A stretch of 64,000 nt of DNA from Ferruginibacter sp. (GCA_017983695.1 JAGOAX010000014.1:1-64000); one strand, 5' to 3'. Shown: positions 27,447-37,074, counted from the stretch's first letter. The notes: generated by a model from the letters alone, not told the origin. Made by a program: numbers and translations.

Positions 27447-28361
27447 ATGGTATTCCGGATGAAAAATGTAACCTCTTTTTTACTTATACTATTTTTTTTT
27501 AACAGCATTGCAGTTTCTGCAAGGGTCTATAATTTTCCAGCAACAGAAAAGCATACTGCTTACAGCGATTCATCACTTATATTGATTCCTTTTGAATATA
27601 AACAATCTGCCCTGTACCACGCCTTTACGTATGAAGTAATTGACAGCGTGGTGAATAAGTTATTAAAAAATGATGCCATAACGCTTTCTATAAACGGCTA
27701 TGCACATTTTGATGAAGGAAGCGATACCATTTGTAAATACCTCTCGTTAAACAGGGCTTTATTTGTAAGAGATTATATACTGGGCCGTGGCATTAAAGAA
27801 AACAGGATAGTGGTTGTGCAGGGCATGGGGGCAACCAGATCGGGCAATAGTAATGTAAACAAAGATGGCCATGCATTAAATTGCAGGGCAGAGTTGATAT
27901 TAAATTATCCTGCACCGCCACCACCGCCAAAAATTGTAGACAGGGATGAAGATGGTATTGTTGATTCTGCGGATGCCTGTGCCGATGAATTTGGATATGC
28001 CGCTAATAAGGGTTGTCCTGATAAAGCTGCAATAATTATACCTTTTGAAACTGAACAGGCGTCGCTGTCTGCTTCTGCCTATAAAATTTTAGATAGTGTT
28101 GTATGGGCATTAAAACAAGACCCTTCTTTCACCATAAATATCCAGGGACATGCTGACAAACAGGAAGGCATCAGGCAGGTTTGCGACCGCTTAGGAATGG
28201 AAAGAGCCACACTAGTAAAAGGATATTTACTATCCCGCTATGTCCCTCTCAGTCGTATTTTTTCAGTAGAAAATTTTGGTGCAACACGACCATTGAATAC
28301 AGGAAAAAATCCACAGGAAAAAGGGCTTAATGCAAGAGTTCAGTTATTTCTTTTAAAGTAA
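27447..28361 (+). CDS. OmpA-family protein with two OmpA-like domains
   Basis: The 304-residue protein has a signal peptide (cleavage after AVSA). Two OmpA-C-like peptidoglycan-binding modules sit at about residues 40-155 and 193-304. Each has the SINGYAHFDEG / NIQGHADKQEG core followed by LSLNRALFVRDYILGRGI / LGMERATLVKGYLLSRY. They are joined by a Pro-rich linker and a thrombospondin type 3-like Asp-rich segment (DRDEDGIVDSADACADEFG). It should link outer envelope to peptidoglycan. Confidence 0.9.
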   Translation: MVFRMKNVTSFLLILFFFNSIAVSARVYNFPATEKHTAYSDSSLILIPFEYKQSALYHAFTYEVIDSVVNKLLKNDAITLSINGYAHFDEGSDTICKYLSLNRALFVRDYILGRGIKENRIVVVQGMGATRSGNSNVNKDGHALNCRAELILNYPAPPPPPKIVDRDEDGIVDSADACADEFGYAANKGCPDKAAIIIPFETEQASLSASAYKILDSVVWALKQDPSFTINIQGHADKQEGIRQVCDRLGMERATLVKGYLLSRYVPLSRIFSVENFGATRPLNTGKNPQEKGLNARVQLFLLK

Positions 28362-28387
28362 CCATTTTATAAAAGGCCCTTAAATTA

Positions 28388-29491
28388 TTATCCGTTTACA
28401 GGTTGATTGGTTAAGATAGTTTCAAAATTAACAAGGCTGCCCATTGCAATTTTATTTTCTTCCAGTATTTTTTTTACAGAGAAAAAATATACTTCTTTTA
28501 TCTGTGTAAATTCTTCAAATAATACCGGGTGAGTAAAATATTCTACCAGTATGGTATTACCGGTTTTATTTATTTCGGTAAGATGCACCGTGTATGAAGT
28601 GATATATTGTTTATCAGCTGCCAGTAATTCTTTTATTTTATTGATAACAGTTTGTATAGCTGCGGCAGATGTATTTACAGCCAGTTCTAATTTTATTTCT
28701 CCGCGGCGGTGTGTACGCATGCTCCAGTTATCTACCACACTATCTACCATTTGCTTATTAGGTACTGTAACCAATGTTTTATCAGCCGTACGGATACGTG
28801 TACTGCGTAAACCAATTCTTTCAACGCTGCCGGTTACAGTATTTACTTTTACGGTATCATCAACTGTAAAAGGTTTATCAAAGAAAATGATGAATGATGC
28901 AATTAAATTTTCCAGGCTTTCTTTTGCTGCTAATGCCACTGCGGCACCAACAAGACTAAGGCTGGTTAGCAGGCCGCCAATGGGTTGATTAAAGCAGGCT
29001 TTTATCAGCAACAGCACACCAATAATACCAACAATTACTTTTAAAAAATCACGAAAGAAAATTACCAGCTGATCGTCAGTTTTATCGGCAGTGCTGGCAG
29101 CATTATGCTCAAGCACCAGCGCAATAAAATCAATTATCCGCAATAAAAAACGGGTGAAGAAAATAATGATAACAGCAATCCCAACTTTGGTAAGAATTTC
29201 ATCAATAGCATGGCCATAGATTTTATATTGCCAGGCTGAAGGAAAATTTAATTTATCAATAGCAAATACGGCAATTAAAATAACCAATAACCATTCCAGG
29301 GGTTCAATCACCAGGTCTACAAAATTTTTTTTACCAACAGTTTTCCAAACGTGGTGGAACAGGCGGTATAACAACGCTGCAATATACCTGGAAAAATAGC
29401 GCTTTAATACAAGCACCACTAAAATAATACCTGCAACAATGCAATAGCTTCTTACAGTGTTATCTAAAAAAATACGATCTAAAAATTCCAT
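28388..29491 (-). CDS. Mechanosensitive ion channel (MscS family)
   Basis: The 367-residue protein has four or five membrane helices in the first 190 residues. The MscS pore helix and beta domain follow: VGAAVALAAKESLENLIASFIIFFDKPF, then TVDDTVKVNTVTGSVERIGLRSTRIRT and VTVPNKQMV. The C-terminal alpha/beta domain is present. It should open under membrane tension during osmotic downshock. It is the last gene of the minus-strand run that starts at rsfS, though a gap separates it. Confidence 0.94.
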   Translation of the reverse strand: MEFLDRIFLDNTVRSYCIVAGIILVVLVLKRYFSRYIAALLYRLFHHVWKTVGKKNFVDLVIEPLEWLLVILIAVFAIDKLNFPSAWQYKIYGHAIDEILTKVGIAVIIIFFTRFLLRIIDFIALVLEHNAASTADKTDDQLVIFFRDFLKVIVGIIGVLLLIKACFNQPIGGLLTSLSLVGAAVALAAKESLENLIASFIIFFDKPFTVDDTVKVNTVTGSVERIGLRSTRIRTADKTLVTVPNKQMVDSVVDNWSMRTHRRGEIKLELAVNTSAAAIQTVINKIKELLAADKQYITSYTVHLTEINKTGNTILVEYFTHPVLFEEFTQIKEVYFFSVKKILEENKIAMGSLVNFETILTNQPVNG

Positions 29492-29555
29492 GGAATAAAA
29501 TTACTGAAAAGTGCTGAATGGTGAATGAACAATGAGTTACAACTGAAAATTGAAA

Positions 29556-30383
29556 TTATTTTACCTGGTAAATATAAACGCCATCATCTTTAAGCAGGTA
29601 AAGTTTTCCGTTGGCGGCTTTTATAGCATTATAACCTGCCAGATAACCCGGGAGTTGGTATTCTTTTAAAGTGAGCGATTGTAATTCGTAGCTGTATAAT
29701 TTACTATTGCTGAAACCATACATGTTTTTTGCAGATACTGCGATGTTACTCCAGTTTAAAAATGGAAGCCTGTTTTTAAAGGCGCCATAATAATCAAAAA
29801 TATAAAAGCCTTTTGCCGTATCGTACAGGTACACAAAATTATCTTTGTCTACCAGGTTACCTGGCGATGGTACAGAATCAAACAACATTCTAAAATCAGT
29901 TGTTTCCTGTAACAACCTGCCATCATCGTCAATTTTTTTAAGTTTATAATCCTGTTCATCAAACAGCCAGATATTATTATCGTAAGATGTGGTAATGCTT
30001 TGAACAGAGAAAATATTTTGTTTGCGGAAATTGATGGTGTTACGGGTATTAAGGAACCTGTCGAGCACAACTACAGTTGCAAAACTTTTATAGTACAATA
30101 AAATTTTTAAAGGGTTTGTTACATCAATAGCGGTAAGTGCCCCAAAACGTTTCACATCATTGAACACACCTGCAGAGTCTCCATTACCATTTATTTTTTT
30201 TAATTGATTGGTAGCAGTGATCAGGTAAATATTATCTAAATTATCTACTGTAAAAGAAGTGTATTTGCCTTTGATGGTTTTGATAAACTGAAATGCAGAA
30301 TCACTTTGCGACTTTGCCGCAAAGGATATTGCCACTAAAGCACTGAAGCATAGAAGAAAGAATATGAAGTTTAATTTTTTCAA
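29556..30383 (-). CDS. Secreted beta-propeller-like protein, unknown function
   Basis: The 275-residue protein has an N-terminal signal peptide (FIFFLLCFSALVAISFAAKS). The body consists of repeated strand motifs such as DNIYLITATNQLKKIN, NNIWLFDEQDYKLKKID and GKLYLLKDDGVYIYQV, like NHL/WD-type propeller blades. No catalytic residues are recognised. It lies between the MscS and lpxH genes. Confidence 0.75.
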   Translation of the reverse strand: MKKLNFIFFLLCFSALVAISFAAKSQSDSAFQFIKTIKGKYTSFTVDNLDNIYLITATNQLKKINGNGDSAGVFNDVKRFGALTAIDVTNPLKILLYYKSFATVVVLDRFLNTRNTINFRKQNIFSVQSITTSYDNNIWLFDEQDYKLKKIDDDGRLLQETTDFRMLFDSVPSPGNLVDKDNFVYLYDTAKGFYIFDYYGAFKNRLPFLNWSNIAVSAKNMYGFSNSKLYSYELQSLTLKEYQLPGYLAGYNAIKAANGKLYLLKDDGVYIYQVK

Positions 30384-30420
30384 TTCAATGTTTTAAAATT
30401 TAATCTTCTCCATTTCCCAT

Positions 30421-31194
30421 TTAGGGGATAGGGGCGTAATATTTCAACTCTAAATCTGCATCTGCTCCATCAAAAACGGCATAGCTGTCATACTTTATCC
30501 AGTCGCCTAAATTAATGTAAAGGCTGTCTTGCGGTAAGTTAAAATTTATAGGTAAATGTCTGTGGCCAAAAATAAAGTAGTCGAATTTTTCTTTTTGTAA
30601 AATTTCTTTACAATACATGATCAGCCACTCTTTATCTTCTCCTAAAAATTTTTCATCGGTACTGCCGGTTTGTGCACGGCTGGTACGGCTGAAATAATTG
30701 GCAATGCCCATTCCAATATAGGGCGGAAGTATACCAAACAACCACTGGCATACTTTGTTGCGAAAAATTTTCTTTATGAATTTATAGCCATGATCACCGG
30801 GTCCTAAACCATCTCCATGACCCACTAAAAATTTTTTGCCATTAAATTCAAAAGGTACGGGTTGAAAATACACGGGTATGTTAAGCTCTTTTTGAAAATA
30901 ATCTTTCATCCACATATCGTGGTTGCCCACAAAAAAATGAATGGGAATGCCACTGTCAGTAATTTCGGCGAGCTTGCCCAATATGCGTACATAACCTTTC
31001 GGTACTACGGTTTTGTATTCATACCAAAAGTCGAACAGGTCGCCAACAATAAAAATCTGTGCGGCGTCTGTTTTTATTTCATTTAAGAAAGTAATTATTT
31101 TTTTTTCCCGGATCAGGCTTGCTTCGGCTGTGGGAGCACCGAGGTGGAAATCGGACAGGAAGTAGATTTTTTTATTGGCAGCAACTTCCATCAA
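30421..31194 (-). CDS. lpxH: UDP-2,3-diacylglucosamine diphosphatase (LpxH-like)
   Basis: The 257-residue calcineurin-like phosphoesterase would hydrolyse UDP-2,3-diacylglucosamine to lipid X in lipid A synthesis. Metal-binding motifs in order are YFLSDFHLGAP, IVGDLFDFWYEY, FVGNHDMW, LVGHGDGLGPGD and IFGHRHLP. It is followed downstream by the propeller-like gene. The gamma-glutamylcyclotransferase-like gene precedes it by 2 bases. Confidence 0.9.
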   Translation of the reverse strand: MMEVAANKKIYFLSDFHLGAPTAEASLIREKKIITFLNEIKTDAAQIFIVGDLFDFWYEYKTVVPKGYVRILGKLAEITDSGIPIHFFVGNHDMWMKDYFQKELNIPVYFQPVPFEFNGKKFLVGHGDGLGPGDHGYKFIKKIFRNKVCQWLFGILPPYIGMGIANYFSRTSRAQTGSTDEKFLGEDKEWLIMYCKEILQKEKFDYFIFGHRHLPINFNLPQDSLYINLGDWIKYDSYAVFDGADADLELKYYAPIP

Positions 31195-31196
31195 TC

Positions 31197-31625
31197 TTAT
31201 AATTTATTTTTCTGGCGCATAAATTCAAGCACATCGCCTGATTCAATTTCCTGCAGGTTGTTAACATTGCCGTTAAACCAATAGATCCATGCTGTTGATG
31301 ACTGGCCGTTACAAAAAACGGTGGCCAGTTCTCTTTTATATAAAGGTGTTTCGCCTTCTTCGGCGTACAAACCTTCGTAATCATCCAGCTGGCCAATTAC
31401 GTAAGAAAAATCATCGGCTTCGTTAAGGGTATATAATTCTCCCTGTATAAATTTTTCTTCTATTGTTGGTAAAGCCACAGGATAATCTCCCATATCGTAT
31501 AGTTTACCTTTTACAGTAGCATGGCCCGATAACTGAAAATATTTAGCCATATACTGGTAAGCAGCATGTTGAAATCCACTGCGAAGTGAACCATATACAA
31601 ATAGTTGCCGGCTTTCGTTCTTCAT
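31197..31625 (-). CDS. Gamma-glutamylcyclotransferase family protein
   Basis: The protein of about 142 residues opens with LFVYGSLRSGFQ, the AIG2/GGCT substrate-binding loop. The conserved acidic region VIGQLDDYEGLYAEEGETPLYKRE follows. I prefer the internal Met at 31623-31625 because the frame upstream of it (MHFYIYLYCT) does not resemble the family and overlaps the LUD gene boundary. The substrate is unknown. Confidence 0.87.
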   Translation of the reverse strand: MKNESRQLFVYGSLRSGFQHAAYQYMAKYFQLSGHATVKGKLYDMGDYPVALPTIEEKFIQGELYTLNEADDFSYVIGQLDDYEGLYAEEGETPLYKRELATVFCNGQSSTAWIYWFNGNVNNLQEIESGDVLEFMRQKNKL

Positions 31626-31655
31626 TGTACAATAAAGGTAAATGTAAAAATGCAA

Positions 31656-32270
31656 TTATGACTGCACTAAAAAGCAATAGACTTCTTTAGGTCCGTGTAC
31701 ACCTGTAACCAGGGTTTTTTCAATATCGGCAGTGCGGCTTGGTCCGCTGGCAAAAGTAATCAGCGAAGGAATATTGCCTGTGTATTTTTCTTTAAGTGTT
31801 TGCAGGGCATCTTTAATATCGTACACCAACTGGTTGGTATAAGCAATACAAATATGAACAGGCGCATACACACTTACTGTTCGTCCGCTTTGCTGTGCAG
31901 CACTCATTACAATAGTTCCGGTACGGGCTACTAAAAATTCGCAACCGGTTATCGAAGCATCGCAGGTAGAAAGGCTGATGGTGTTACTGAAAGCTGCATT
32001 CCATTTATCTTCGTTACAATATATTTTTGTCCATTGCTTTTCCGTTAATAATTGCTGCAGCTGCTGTACCATATCTTCTTCGCCGGTACAAAATGCAAAC
32101 CTGCCCTGTATTTTTACAAACTCCTGGGCAAACACCACTTCCAGGTCATCAGGCGCAGGTAAAAAAACTGAATTGGTACCTTCACTTTGAGGAAAAGGCA
32201 AAGGCACCGGATTACTCAGTGCCTGCCTTATGCGTTTTAAAATATTTTCTTTAGCCGGTGAAGTAGGCAT
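31656..32270 (-). CDS. LUD domain protein (LutC/YkgG family)
   Basis: The 204-residue protein carries the LUD fold signature: EFLVARTGTIVMSAAQQSGRTVSVYAPVHICIA, then ITFASGPSRTADIEKTLVTGVHGPKEVYCFLV. LutC is part of the lactate-oxidation Lut complex, but no lutA or lutB is adjacent. In many Bacteroidota this gene follows ftsH, as here (8-base gap), so its role may be separate. Confidence 0.9.
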   Translation of the reverse strand: MPTSPAKENILKRIRQALSNPVPLPFPQSEGTNSVFLPAPDDLEVVFAQEFVKIQGRFAFCTGEEDMVQQLQQLLTEKQWTKIYCNEDKWNAAFSNTISLSTCDASITGCEFLVARTGTIVMSAAQQSGRTVSVYAPVHICIAYTNQLVYDIKDALQTLKEKYTGNIPSLITFASGPSRTADIEKTLVTGVHGPKEVYCFLVQS

Positions 32271-32278
32271 AACAAAAT

Positions 32279-34360
32279 TTAAATTGCTGGTGGTGTTTTA
32301 AATACTTCAGGCATTGCTGTGTCCGGCGCTTCACTTACTTCTTCTTTCGGATCAATAATTATATCTAAAGCTTTCTTTTCTTCGTACGGCCTTTTACCAA
32401 TTAATGCCTCTACATCACTTTTAAACAATACTTCTTTTTTCAGTAATTCTTTTGCCAGTTTCTCTACGTCGCTCTTTTTTTCTATCAGTAATTTTTTAGT
32501 GATCTGGTAAGCATTTTCTATTAGTTTACGAACCTCTTCATCAATCATTTTACCAGTCTCTTCACTGAATGGTTTGGTAAACATATTTTCCTGGCTAGGG
32601 TCGTAATAACTGATATTACCCACTTTATCATTCATACCATATACGGTAATCATGCTGTAAGCAATTTTTGTTATCTGCTGTAAATCGTTGCTTGCACCGG
32701 TACTTATTTTTCCAAAGAAAATATCTTCACTTGCCCTGCCGCCCAATGTCATACATATCTGGTCCATCAGCTGGTCGGTATTGTACAGGTACTGTTCTTT
32801 CGGTGTGTACTGGGCGTAACCCAATGCAGCGCTTCCTCTTGGTACTACCGTAACTTTTAATAAAGGATAAGCATGCTCCAAGTACCAGCCGCAAATAGCA
32901 TGGCCTGCTTCGTGGTAAGCAATAATTTCTTTTTCTTCCGGAGAAATAATTTTATTTCTCTTTTCCAATCCGCCAATTACCCTGTCGATAGCATCCTGAA
33001 AATCCTGCATATCTACTGCTTCCTTATTATTACGGGCAGCAATTAATGCGGCCTCGTTACACACATTGGCAATATCTGCACCTGCAAAGCCGGGTGTTTG
33101 TTCAGCCAGTTTATGTATATCTAATGTTTGAGAAATTTTTATCGGTTGCAAATGCACTTTAAAAATGGCTTCTCTTCCCACAAGATCCGGCCGGTCGATA
33201 GTTATTTGCCTGTCGAATCTTCCCGGACGTAATAAGGCAGTATCTAATACATCAGGCCGGTTGGTAGCTGCAAGAATTATAATGCCTAAGTCGGTACCAA
33301 ATCCATCCATTTCCACAAGCAATTGGTTCAATGTGTTTTCTCTTTCATCATTGCTCATCATCACATTTTTTCCTCTTGCTCTTCCTATAGCGTCAATCTC
33401 ATCAATAAAAATTATACAAGGTGCTTTTTCTCTTGCCTGTTTAAAAAGATCTCTTACACGACTGGCACCCACGCCTACAAACATTTCCACAAAATCACTT
33501 CCGCTTAAACTAAAGAAGGGAACCTGTGCTTCGCCGGCAACAGCTTTTGCCAATAATGTTTTACCAGTGCCCGGAGGGCCAACCAATAAAGCACCTTTTG
33601 GTATTTTACCACCAAGAGCGGTGTATTTTTTGGGATTTTTTAAGAAGTCAACAATTTCCATCACTTCCACTTTGGCTTCATCTAAACCAGCAACATCGCC
33701 AAAGTTTATATTAACCCTGGTGCCTTTATCAAATAAAGTAGCTTTAGATTTTCCGATATTAAAAATACCACCCGGCCCACCACCACCGCCTGGTCCGCCA
33801 ACCTTACGCATCATTAACACAAATAATAAACCGATCAATAAAATGGGTAATAGTGTGCTGATGATCTGTCCAAATAACTCTCCTTCATCATCTGGAGAAT
33901 CGGGAACTTCTTTTAGTTGAGGATTTTTTGCATAAAAATCTCCCAACTCTTTCGCATACGATTGAATTTCTTTAAAGCTGAAATATAGCTGTGGTTGATT
34001 TGCTTTTAGTGCAGATTCATATTTAGTTGGGTTTTCCTTATCAGCTAAAAGATTTTTGTAGAAAGCAGCTTTTTTTATCAGGCTGTCTTTATAAATAAAT
34101 ATCCTTACCCTTTTGGTGTTGCGGATAGTTTTTATTTTTTCCACATCACCCTGTTTTATCATTTCATAAAACTTCTGCTGATCAGTTTCCACGCCGGAAG
34201 AACCAACATTCCTGTACAGGTTCCAGGTTATAAGGCCAACAATAAAAATCCCATATACCCAGTATATATTGAACTTGCTTTTCTTTTTTTGCGGATCATC
34301 TCCAGTTGGAGGGGTATTATTATCAGGGCCGGGTTTCCTGTTACTGCTTTGTTGATTCAT
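32279..34360 (-). CDS. ftsH: ATP-dependent zinc metalloprotease FtsH
   Basis: The 693-residue membrane AAA protease degrades unassembled and regulatory proteins. An N-terminal membrane helix sits at about residues 30-47, a periplasmic domain follows, and the second helix is at about 168-187 (TLLPILLIGLLFVLMM). The AAA domain has Walker A GPPGTGKTLLAKA, Walker B CIIFIDEIDAIGR and the second-region-of-homology TNRPDVLDTALLRPGRFDRQ. The zinc site HEAGH is at about 461. The gene follows rsfS in the same direction. Confidence 0.97.
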   Translation of the reverse strand: MNQQSSNRKPGPDNNTPPTGDDPQKKKSKFNIYWVYGIFIVGLITWNLYRNVGSSGVETDQQKFYEMIKQGDVEKIKTIRNTKRVRIFIYKDSLIKKAAFYKNLLADKENPTKYESALKANQPQLYFSFKEIQSYAKELGDFYAKNPQLKEVPDSPDDEGELFGQIISTLLPILLIGLLFVLMMRKVGGPGGGGGPGGIFNIGKSKATLFDKGTRVNINFGDVAGLDEAKVEVMEIVDFLKNPKKYTALGGKIPKGALLVGPPGTGKTLLAKAVAGEAQVPFFSLSGSDFVEMFVGVGASRVRDLFKQAREKAPCIIFIDEIDAIGRARGKNVMMSNDERENTLNQLLVEMDGFGTDLGIIILAATNRPDVLDTALLRPGRFDRQITIDRPDLVGREAIFKVHLQPIKISQTLDIHKLAEQTPGFAGADIANVCNEAALIAARNNKEAVDMQDFQDAIDRVIGGLEKRNKIISPEEKEIIAYHEAGHAICGWYLEHAYPLLKVTVVPRGSAALGYAQYTPKEQYLYNTDQLMDQICMTLGGRASEDIFFGKISTGASNDLQQITKIAYSMITVYGMNDKVGNISYYDPSQENMFTKPFSEETGKMIDEEVRKLIENAYQITKKLLIEKKSDVEKLAKELLKKEVLFKSDVEALIGKRPYEEKKALDIIIDPKEEVSEAPDTAMPEVFKTPPAI

Positions 34361-34475
34361 GTTATTGATTTGCTATGTTTTGTTCGTACTTAGAATTTAC
34401 CAGCGGCTGGTAAGTTAAAGACGATTAGGTTTGAGTATTATTTTAAATGCAGGTAAAATTTATTTGCCAGTATTT

Positions 34476-34880
34476 TTAATCGTTATGTTCCATTACTGCT
34501 GCATCGCTCCACATTTCTTCCAGCTGGTAAAATTTTCTGGGTTCGGGCAGCATAATATGCACCACAATATTAATGTAGTCTATCAAAATCCACTGCTGTG
34601 CCTGTCTCCCTTCATGCTTGTATACTGCTTCACCACATTTATCTTTTACGTCTTCTTCTATAAAATCCGCAATGGCTTTTATTTGTGTATTGCTGTTGGC
34701 CTGGCAAATAATAAAAAAATCTGCAACGGCTTCAGGTATTTTTCTCAGGTCGAGGCTTACAATTTTTTCGCCTTTTTTCTCCTGAATAGCATTAATGATG
34801 GCTTTGAAAATTTTGCTGTTTCTGGTAAGTCGTACTACACTGCTTTTTTTTCTGGTATTTAAAACGTTCAGGTTGCTCAA
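34476..34880 (-). CDS. rsfS: Ribosomal silencing factor RsfS
   Basis: The 134-residue protein has the RsfS/Iojap core: KGEKIVSLDLRKIPEAVADFFIICQANSNTQIKAIADFIEE, then EGRQAQQWILIDYINIVVHIM. RsfS binds ribosomal protein L14 and blocks 30S-50S joining under nutrient limitation. It is divergent from birA and heads the rsfS-ftsH-LUD run. Confidence 0.94.
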   Translation of the reverse strand: MSNLNVLNTRKKSSVVRLTRNSKIFKAIINAIQEKKGEKIVSLDLRKIPEAVADFFIICQANSNTQIKAIADFIEEDVKDKCGEAVYKHEGRQAQQWILIDYINIVVHIMLPEPRKFYQLEEMWSDAAVMEHND

Positions 34881-35020
34881 ATTGAAATTATATTTTTATT
34901 TTATGTTGTTTACAGCTGCAATATTACTTCTAATAACGGCTTAAGTAAACTTTTGTTATTTATAAACTAACCGTAGCTTGCAATTAATGGCAAAAATAAC
35001 ACTTCTTTGCCATTTAGATA

Positions 35021-35788
35021 ATGATGTCTAAAGCCACTTTTATCAAAATATTAGACAGTGTGGATAGTACCAACAATTATGCCATGGCAAAGCTGCGTAC
35101 CGGAATGGCGGAGCATGGCCAGGCCTTTGTTGCAAAGGAACAAACTGCAGGAAAAGGCCAGCGGGGAAAAACCTGGCAAATGGCGGCGGGACAAAACATA
35201 GCCCTCAGCCTTATAGTAAAGGCTGATAAACTAAAGCAGGAGCAGCAGTTTTTGCTAAGCATGGCGGTGTCTTTAGGGGTATATGATTTTTTTGAAAAAT
35301 ATGCCCGGCCAAACGACAGGGCTGCACAGGCCGGTGATCTAACTAAAATAAAATGGCCAAATGATTTGTACTGGCGTGACAGAAAGGCAGGGGGGATTTT
35401 GATAGAAACTGTTTTTAAAGGAATGCAATGGAAATGGGCCGTTGTGGGTATTGGTATAAATATTAATCAAACCCGGTTTAATAAATCGCTGCCCAACCCC
35501 ATTTCGCTGCGGCAAATTACAGGTAATGAATATGACGTAATTGAAATGGCAACTGAGTTGTACAGTTTTGTAATGAAACGGATTGAAAAAATTTCAGCCC
35601 AGTCAACTAAAAAAATGGTTAAGGAATATAACCTTCACCTGTATAAACTGAACGAACCGGTAAAGCTGAAAAAAGCAAATGCTGTTTTTAAAACAACGGT
35701 TAAAGAAGTTTCGGTACATGGCCAACTGTGTACGGTTGATACCACTGAGCGCCATTTTGATTTTGGCGAAGTGGAGTGGGTGCTATAA
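35021..35788 (+). CDS. birA: Biotin--[acetyl-CoA-carboxylase] ligase, no HTH domain
   Basis: The 255-residue protein attaches biotin to acetyl-CoA carboxylase. It starts directly with the catalytic domain (DSVDSTNNYAMAKL). The ATP/biotin loop reads KEQTAGKGQRGKTW and the KWPNDLYW motif and the GIGININQT segment are present. There is no N-terminal DNA-binding domain, so it is not the regulatory BirA type. Two ATG codons in a row begin the gene. Its stop overlaps the convergent peptidase-like gene by 6 bases. Confidence 0.94.
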   Translation: MMSKATFIKILDSVDSTNNYAMAKLRTGMAEHGQAFVAKEQTAGKGQRGKTWQMAAGQNIALSLIVKADKLKQEQQFLLSMAVSLGVYDFFEKYARPNDRAAQAGDLTKIKWPNDLYWRDRKAGGILIETVFKGMQWKWAVVGIGININQTRFNKSLPNPISLRQITGNEYDVIEMATELYSFVMKRIEKISAQSTKKMVKEYNLHLYKLNEPVKLKKANAVFKTTVKEVSVHGQLCTVDTTERHFDFGEVEWVL

Positions 35789-36079
35789 TTCTTCAGCTTC
35801 CCTTGCTTCTTTTTCGTACTTGTTATTATAGTATCCTTTTCTTAAACTCTCCCAAAGATATTTTACAGTAAAAATAAGGTATCCATGATCTTTAAATTGT
35901 TCTACATGGCAAAGCTCATGCTTTACCCATCTTTCGTCCTGTAAAAACTGTTCTTTAGTGGTATTGTGCAAATGAATAGTTTTGCCCAATACCATTGCAA
36001 CACTTTTGCTGCGTAGTTTTTTTGCAGCAATTTTTGCAAGCCACGAATTTTCTTTTATTTGAAATGATGTTTTGCTCAA
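35783..36079 (-). CDS. Small DUF4157-like putative zinc peptidase
   Basis: The 98-residue protein has one clear motif, WVKHELCHVEQF (HExxH), at about residues 52-63, followed by YLWESLRKGYYNN. This is the arrangement in short DUF4157-type proteins of Bacteroidota. The third zinc ligand is not obvious (E or H near KEAREAEE). No signal peptide is present. Confidence 0.8.
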   Translation of the reverse strand: MSKTSFQIKENSWLAKIAAKKLRSKSVAMVLGKTIHLHNTTKEQFLQDERWVKHELCHVEQFKDHGYLIFTVKYLWESLRKGYYNNKYEKEAREAEEL

Positions 36080-36090
36080 AGCAGTGCTTA

Positions 36091-36474
36091 CTAATTATTT
36101 GGTGCACCACTATCTATCCAGCAAATGAATGCATTTACCTGCGCTTGAGATATAGAACCTGTTTGCGGCATTGTACCTGCAAGTATTGCTGCACGTATGT
36201 TCGATCTTTTTGCAAATACTTCGGCATAAGAAGTAAATGGCCCGCCGGAATTGGTGCTGCTGGCTGCATGGCAGTTACTGTTAATGGAACAAACTGTTGT
36301 AAGTATTGGCTGTACATCGGCAGCAAATTTTGGCGTAATACCTGCACAAGAAAATGTTCTTGTAGTACCACCACCACTACCTCCTCCGGAATTGGTGTTA
36401 TCACCTTTGCTGCATGCAACAAAAGCAATTATTGTAATAAAAAGACCAATACAGGTGATGGTTATTTTCCTCAT
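36091..36474 (-). CDS. Lipoprotein with a c-type-cytochrome-like Cys/His motif
   Basis: The 127-residue protein has a lipoprotein signal (Cys at about residue 21, FVACSKGD), a Gly/Ser/Thr linker and a compact domain. That domain looks like the cytochrome-c-type modules found in Bacteroidota lipoproteins: FAADVQPILTTVCSINSNCHAAS and the distal MPQTG, where Met could be the sixth ligand, then CWIDSGAPNN. The Cys spacing is C-x5-CH rather than CxxCH, so haem attachment is uncertain. Confidence 0.75.
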   Translation of the reverse strand: MRKITITCIGLFITIIAFVACSKGDNTNSGGGSGGGTTRTFSCAGITPKFAADVQPILTTVCSINSNCHAASSTNSGGPFTSYAEVFAKRSNIRAAILAGTMPQTGSISQAQVNAFICWIDSGAPNN

Positions 36475-36513
36475 GTGTTAAATTTTAAACTTGTTATACA
36501 AGCTATAACGTAT

Positions 36514-36987
36514 TTATTTTGCTGCAAGTTGCCAGGCGTTTAAAATTTCTTCGGTATGCTGCTTGCTTTTTGGTTTTAAAAATATTTTTTTAACAATACC
36601 TTTTTCATCTATTAAAAATGTGGTGCGGTGCAGCCCCATGTAATTTCTGCCATACAATTGTTTTTCGCCCCATACTCCGTATTTATCAATAATAGTATGT
36701 TTGGGGTCGGCAATTAAAATAAATGGCAGACCGTATTTGGCCTCAAATTTTTTATGCTTTTTTTCTTCATCGGGGCTTATGCCTAAAACCACAAAACCAT
36801 TTTTTTTCAATACACTAAAATTATCCCTCAGGTTACAGGCCTGTACTGTACAGGTTGGGGTATCATCTTCAGGATAAAAATATAAAACCACTTTCTGTCC
36901 TTTAAAATCGGATAGCGAAACTGTATTGCCGTTTTGATCTTTTCCTTTAAATGCCGGTGCTTTTTGACCCTCTGTTACTGATGTCAT
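36514..36987 (-). CDS. bcp: Thioredoxin-dependent thiol peroxidase (Bcp/PrxQ)
   Basis: The 157-residue AhpC/TSA-family peroxidase reduces peroxides. It has the peroxidatic Cys in YPEDDTPTCTVQAC and the resolving Cys five residues later, the atypical two-Cys PrxQ form. GFVVLGISPDEEKKHKKFEAKYGLPF and RTTFLIDEKGIV complete the family pattern. Confidence 0.95.
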   Translation of the reverse strand: MTSVTEGQKAPAFKGKDQNGNTVSLSDFKGQKVVLYFYPEDDTPTCTVQACNLRDNFSVLKKNGFVVLGISPDEEKKHKKFEAKYGLPFILIADPKHTIIDKYGVWGEKQLYGRNYMGLHRTTFLIDEKGIVKKIFLKPKSKQHTEEILNAWQLAAK

Positions 36988-37010
36988 AACTCTGGTTAAT
37001 TGGTTTACTT

Positions 37011-37074
37011 GTTTATTGGTTAATCAGGAAAAGCATTTATACAAATTAACTGGTTAACTAATTAACCAATAAAC
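37011..37074. repeat. Inverted repeat between bcp and the M23 peptidase gene
   Basis: GTTTATTGGTTAAT at 37011-37024 is the exact reverse complement of 37061-37074, which overlaps the M23 stop codon. Further TTGGTTTA and TTAACTGG variants occur inside. It may act as a terminator-like hairpin or be a dispersed repeat. Confidence 0.65.
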
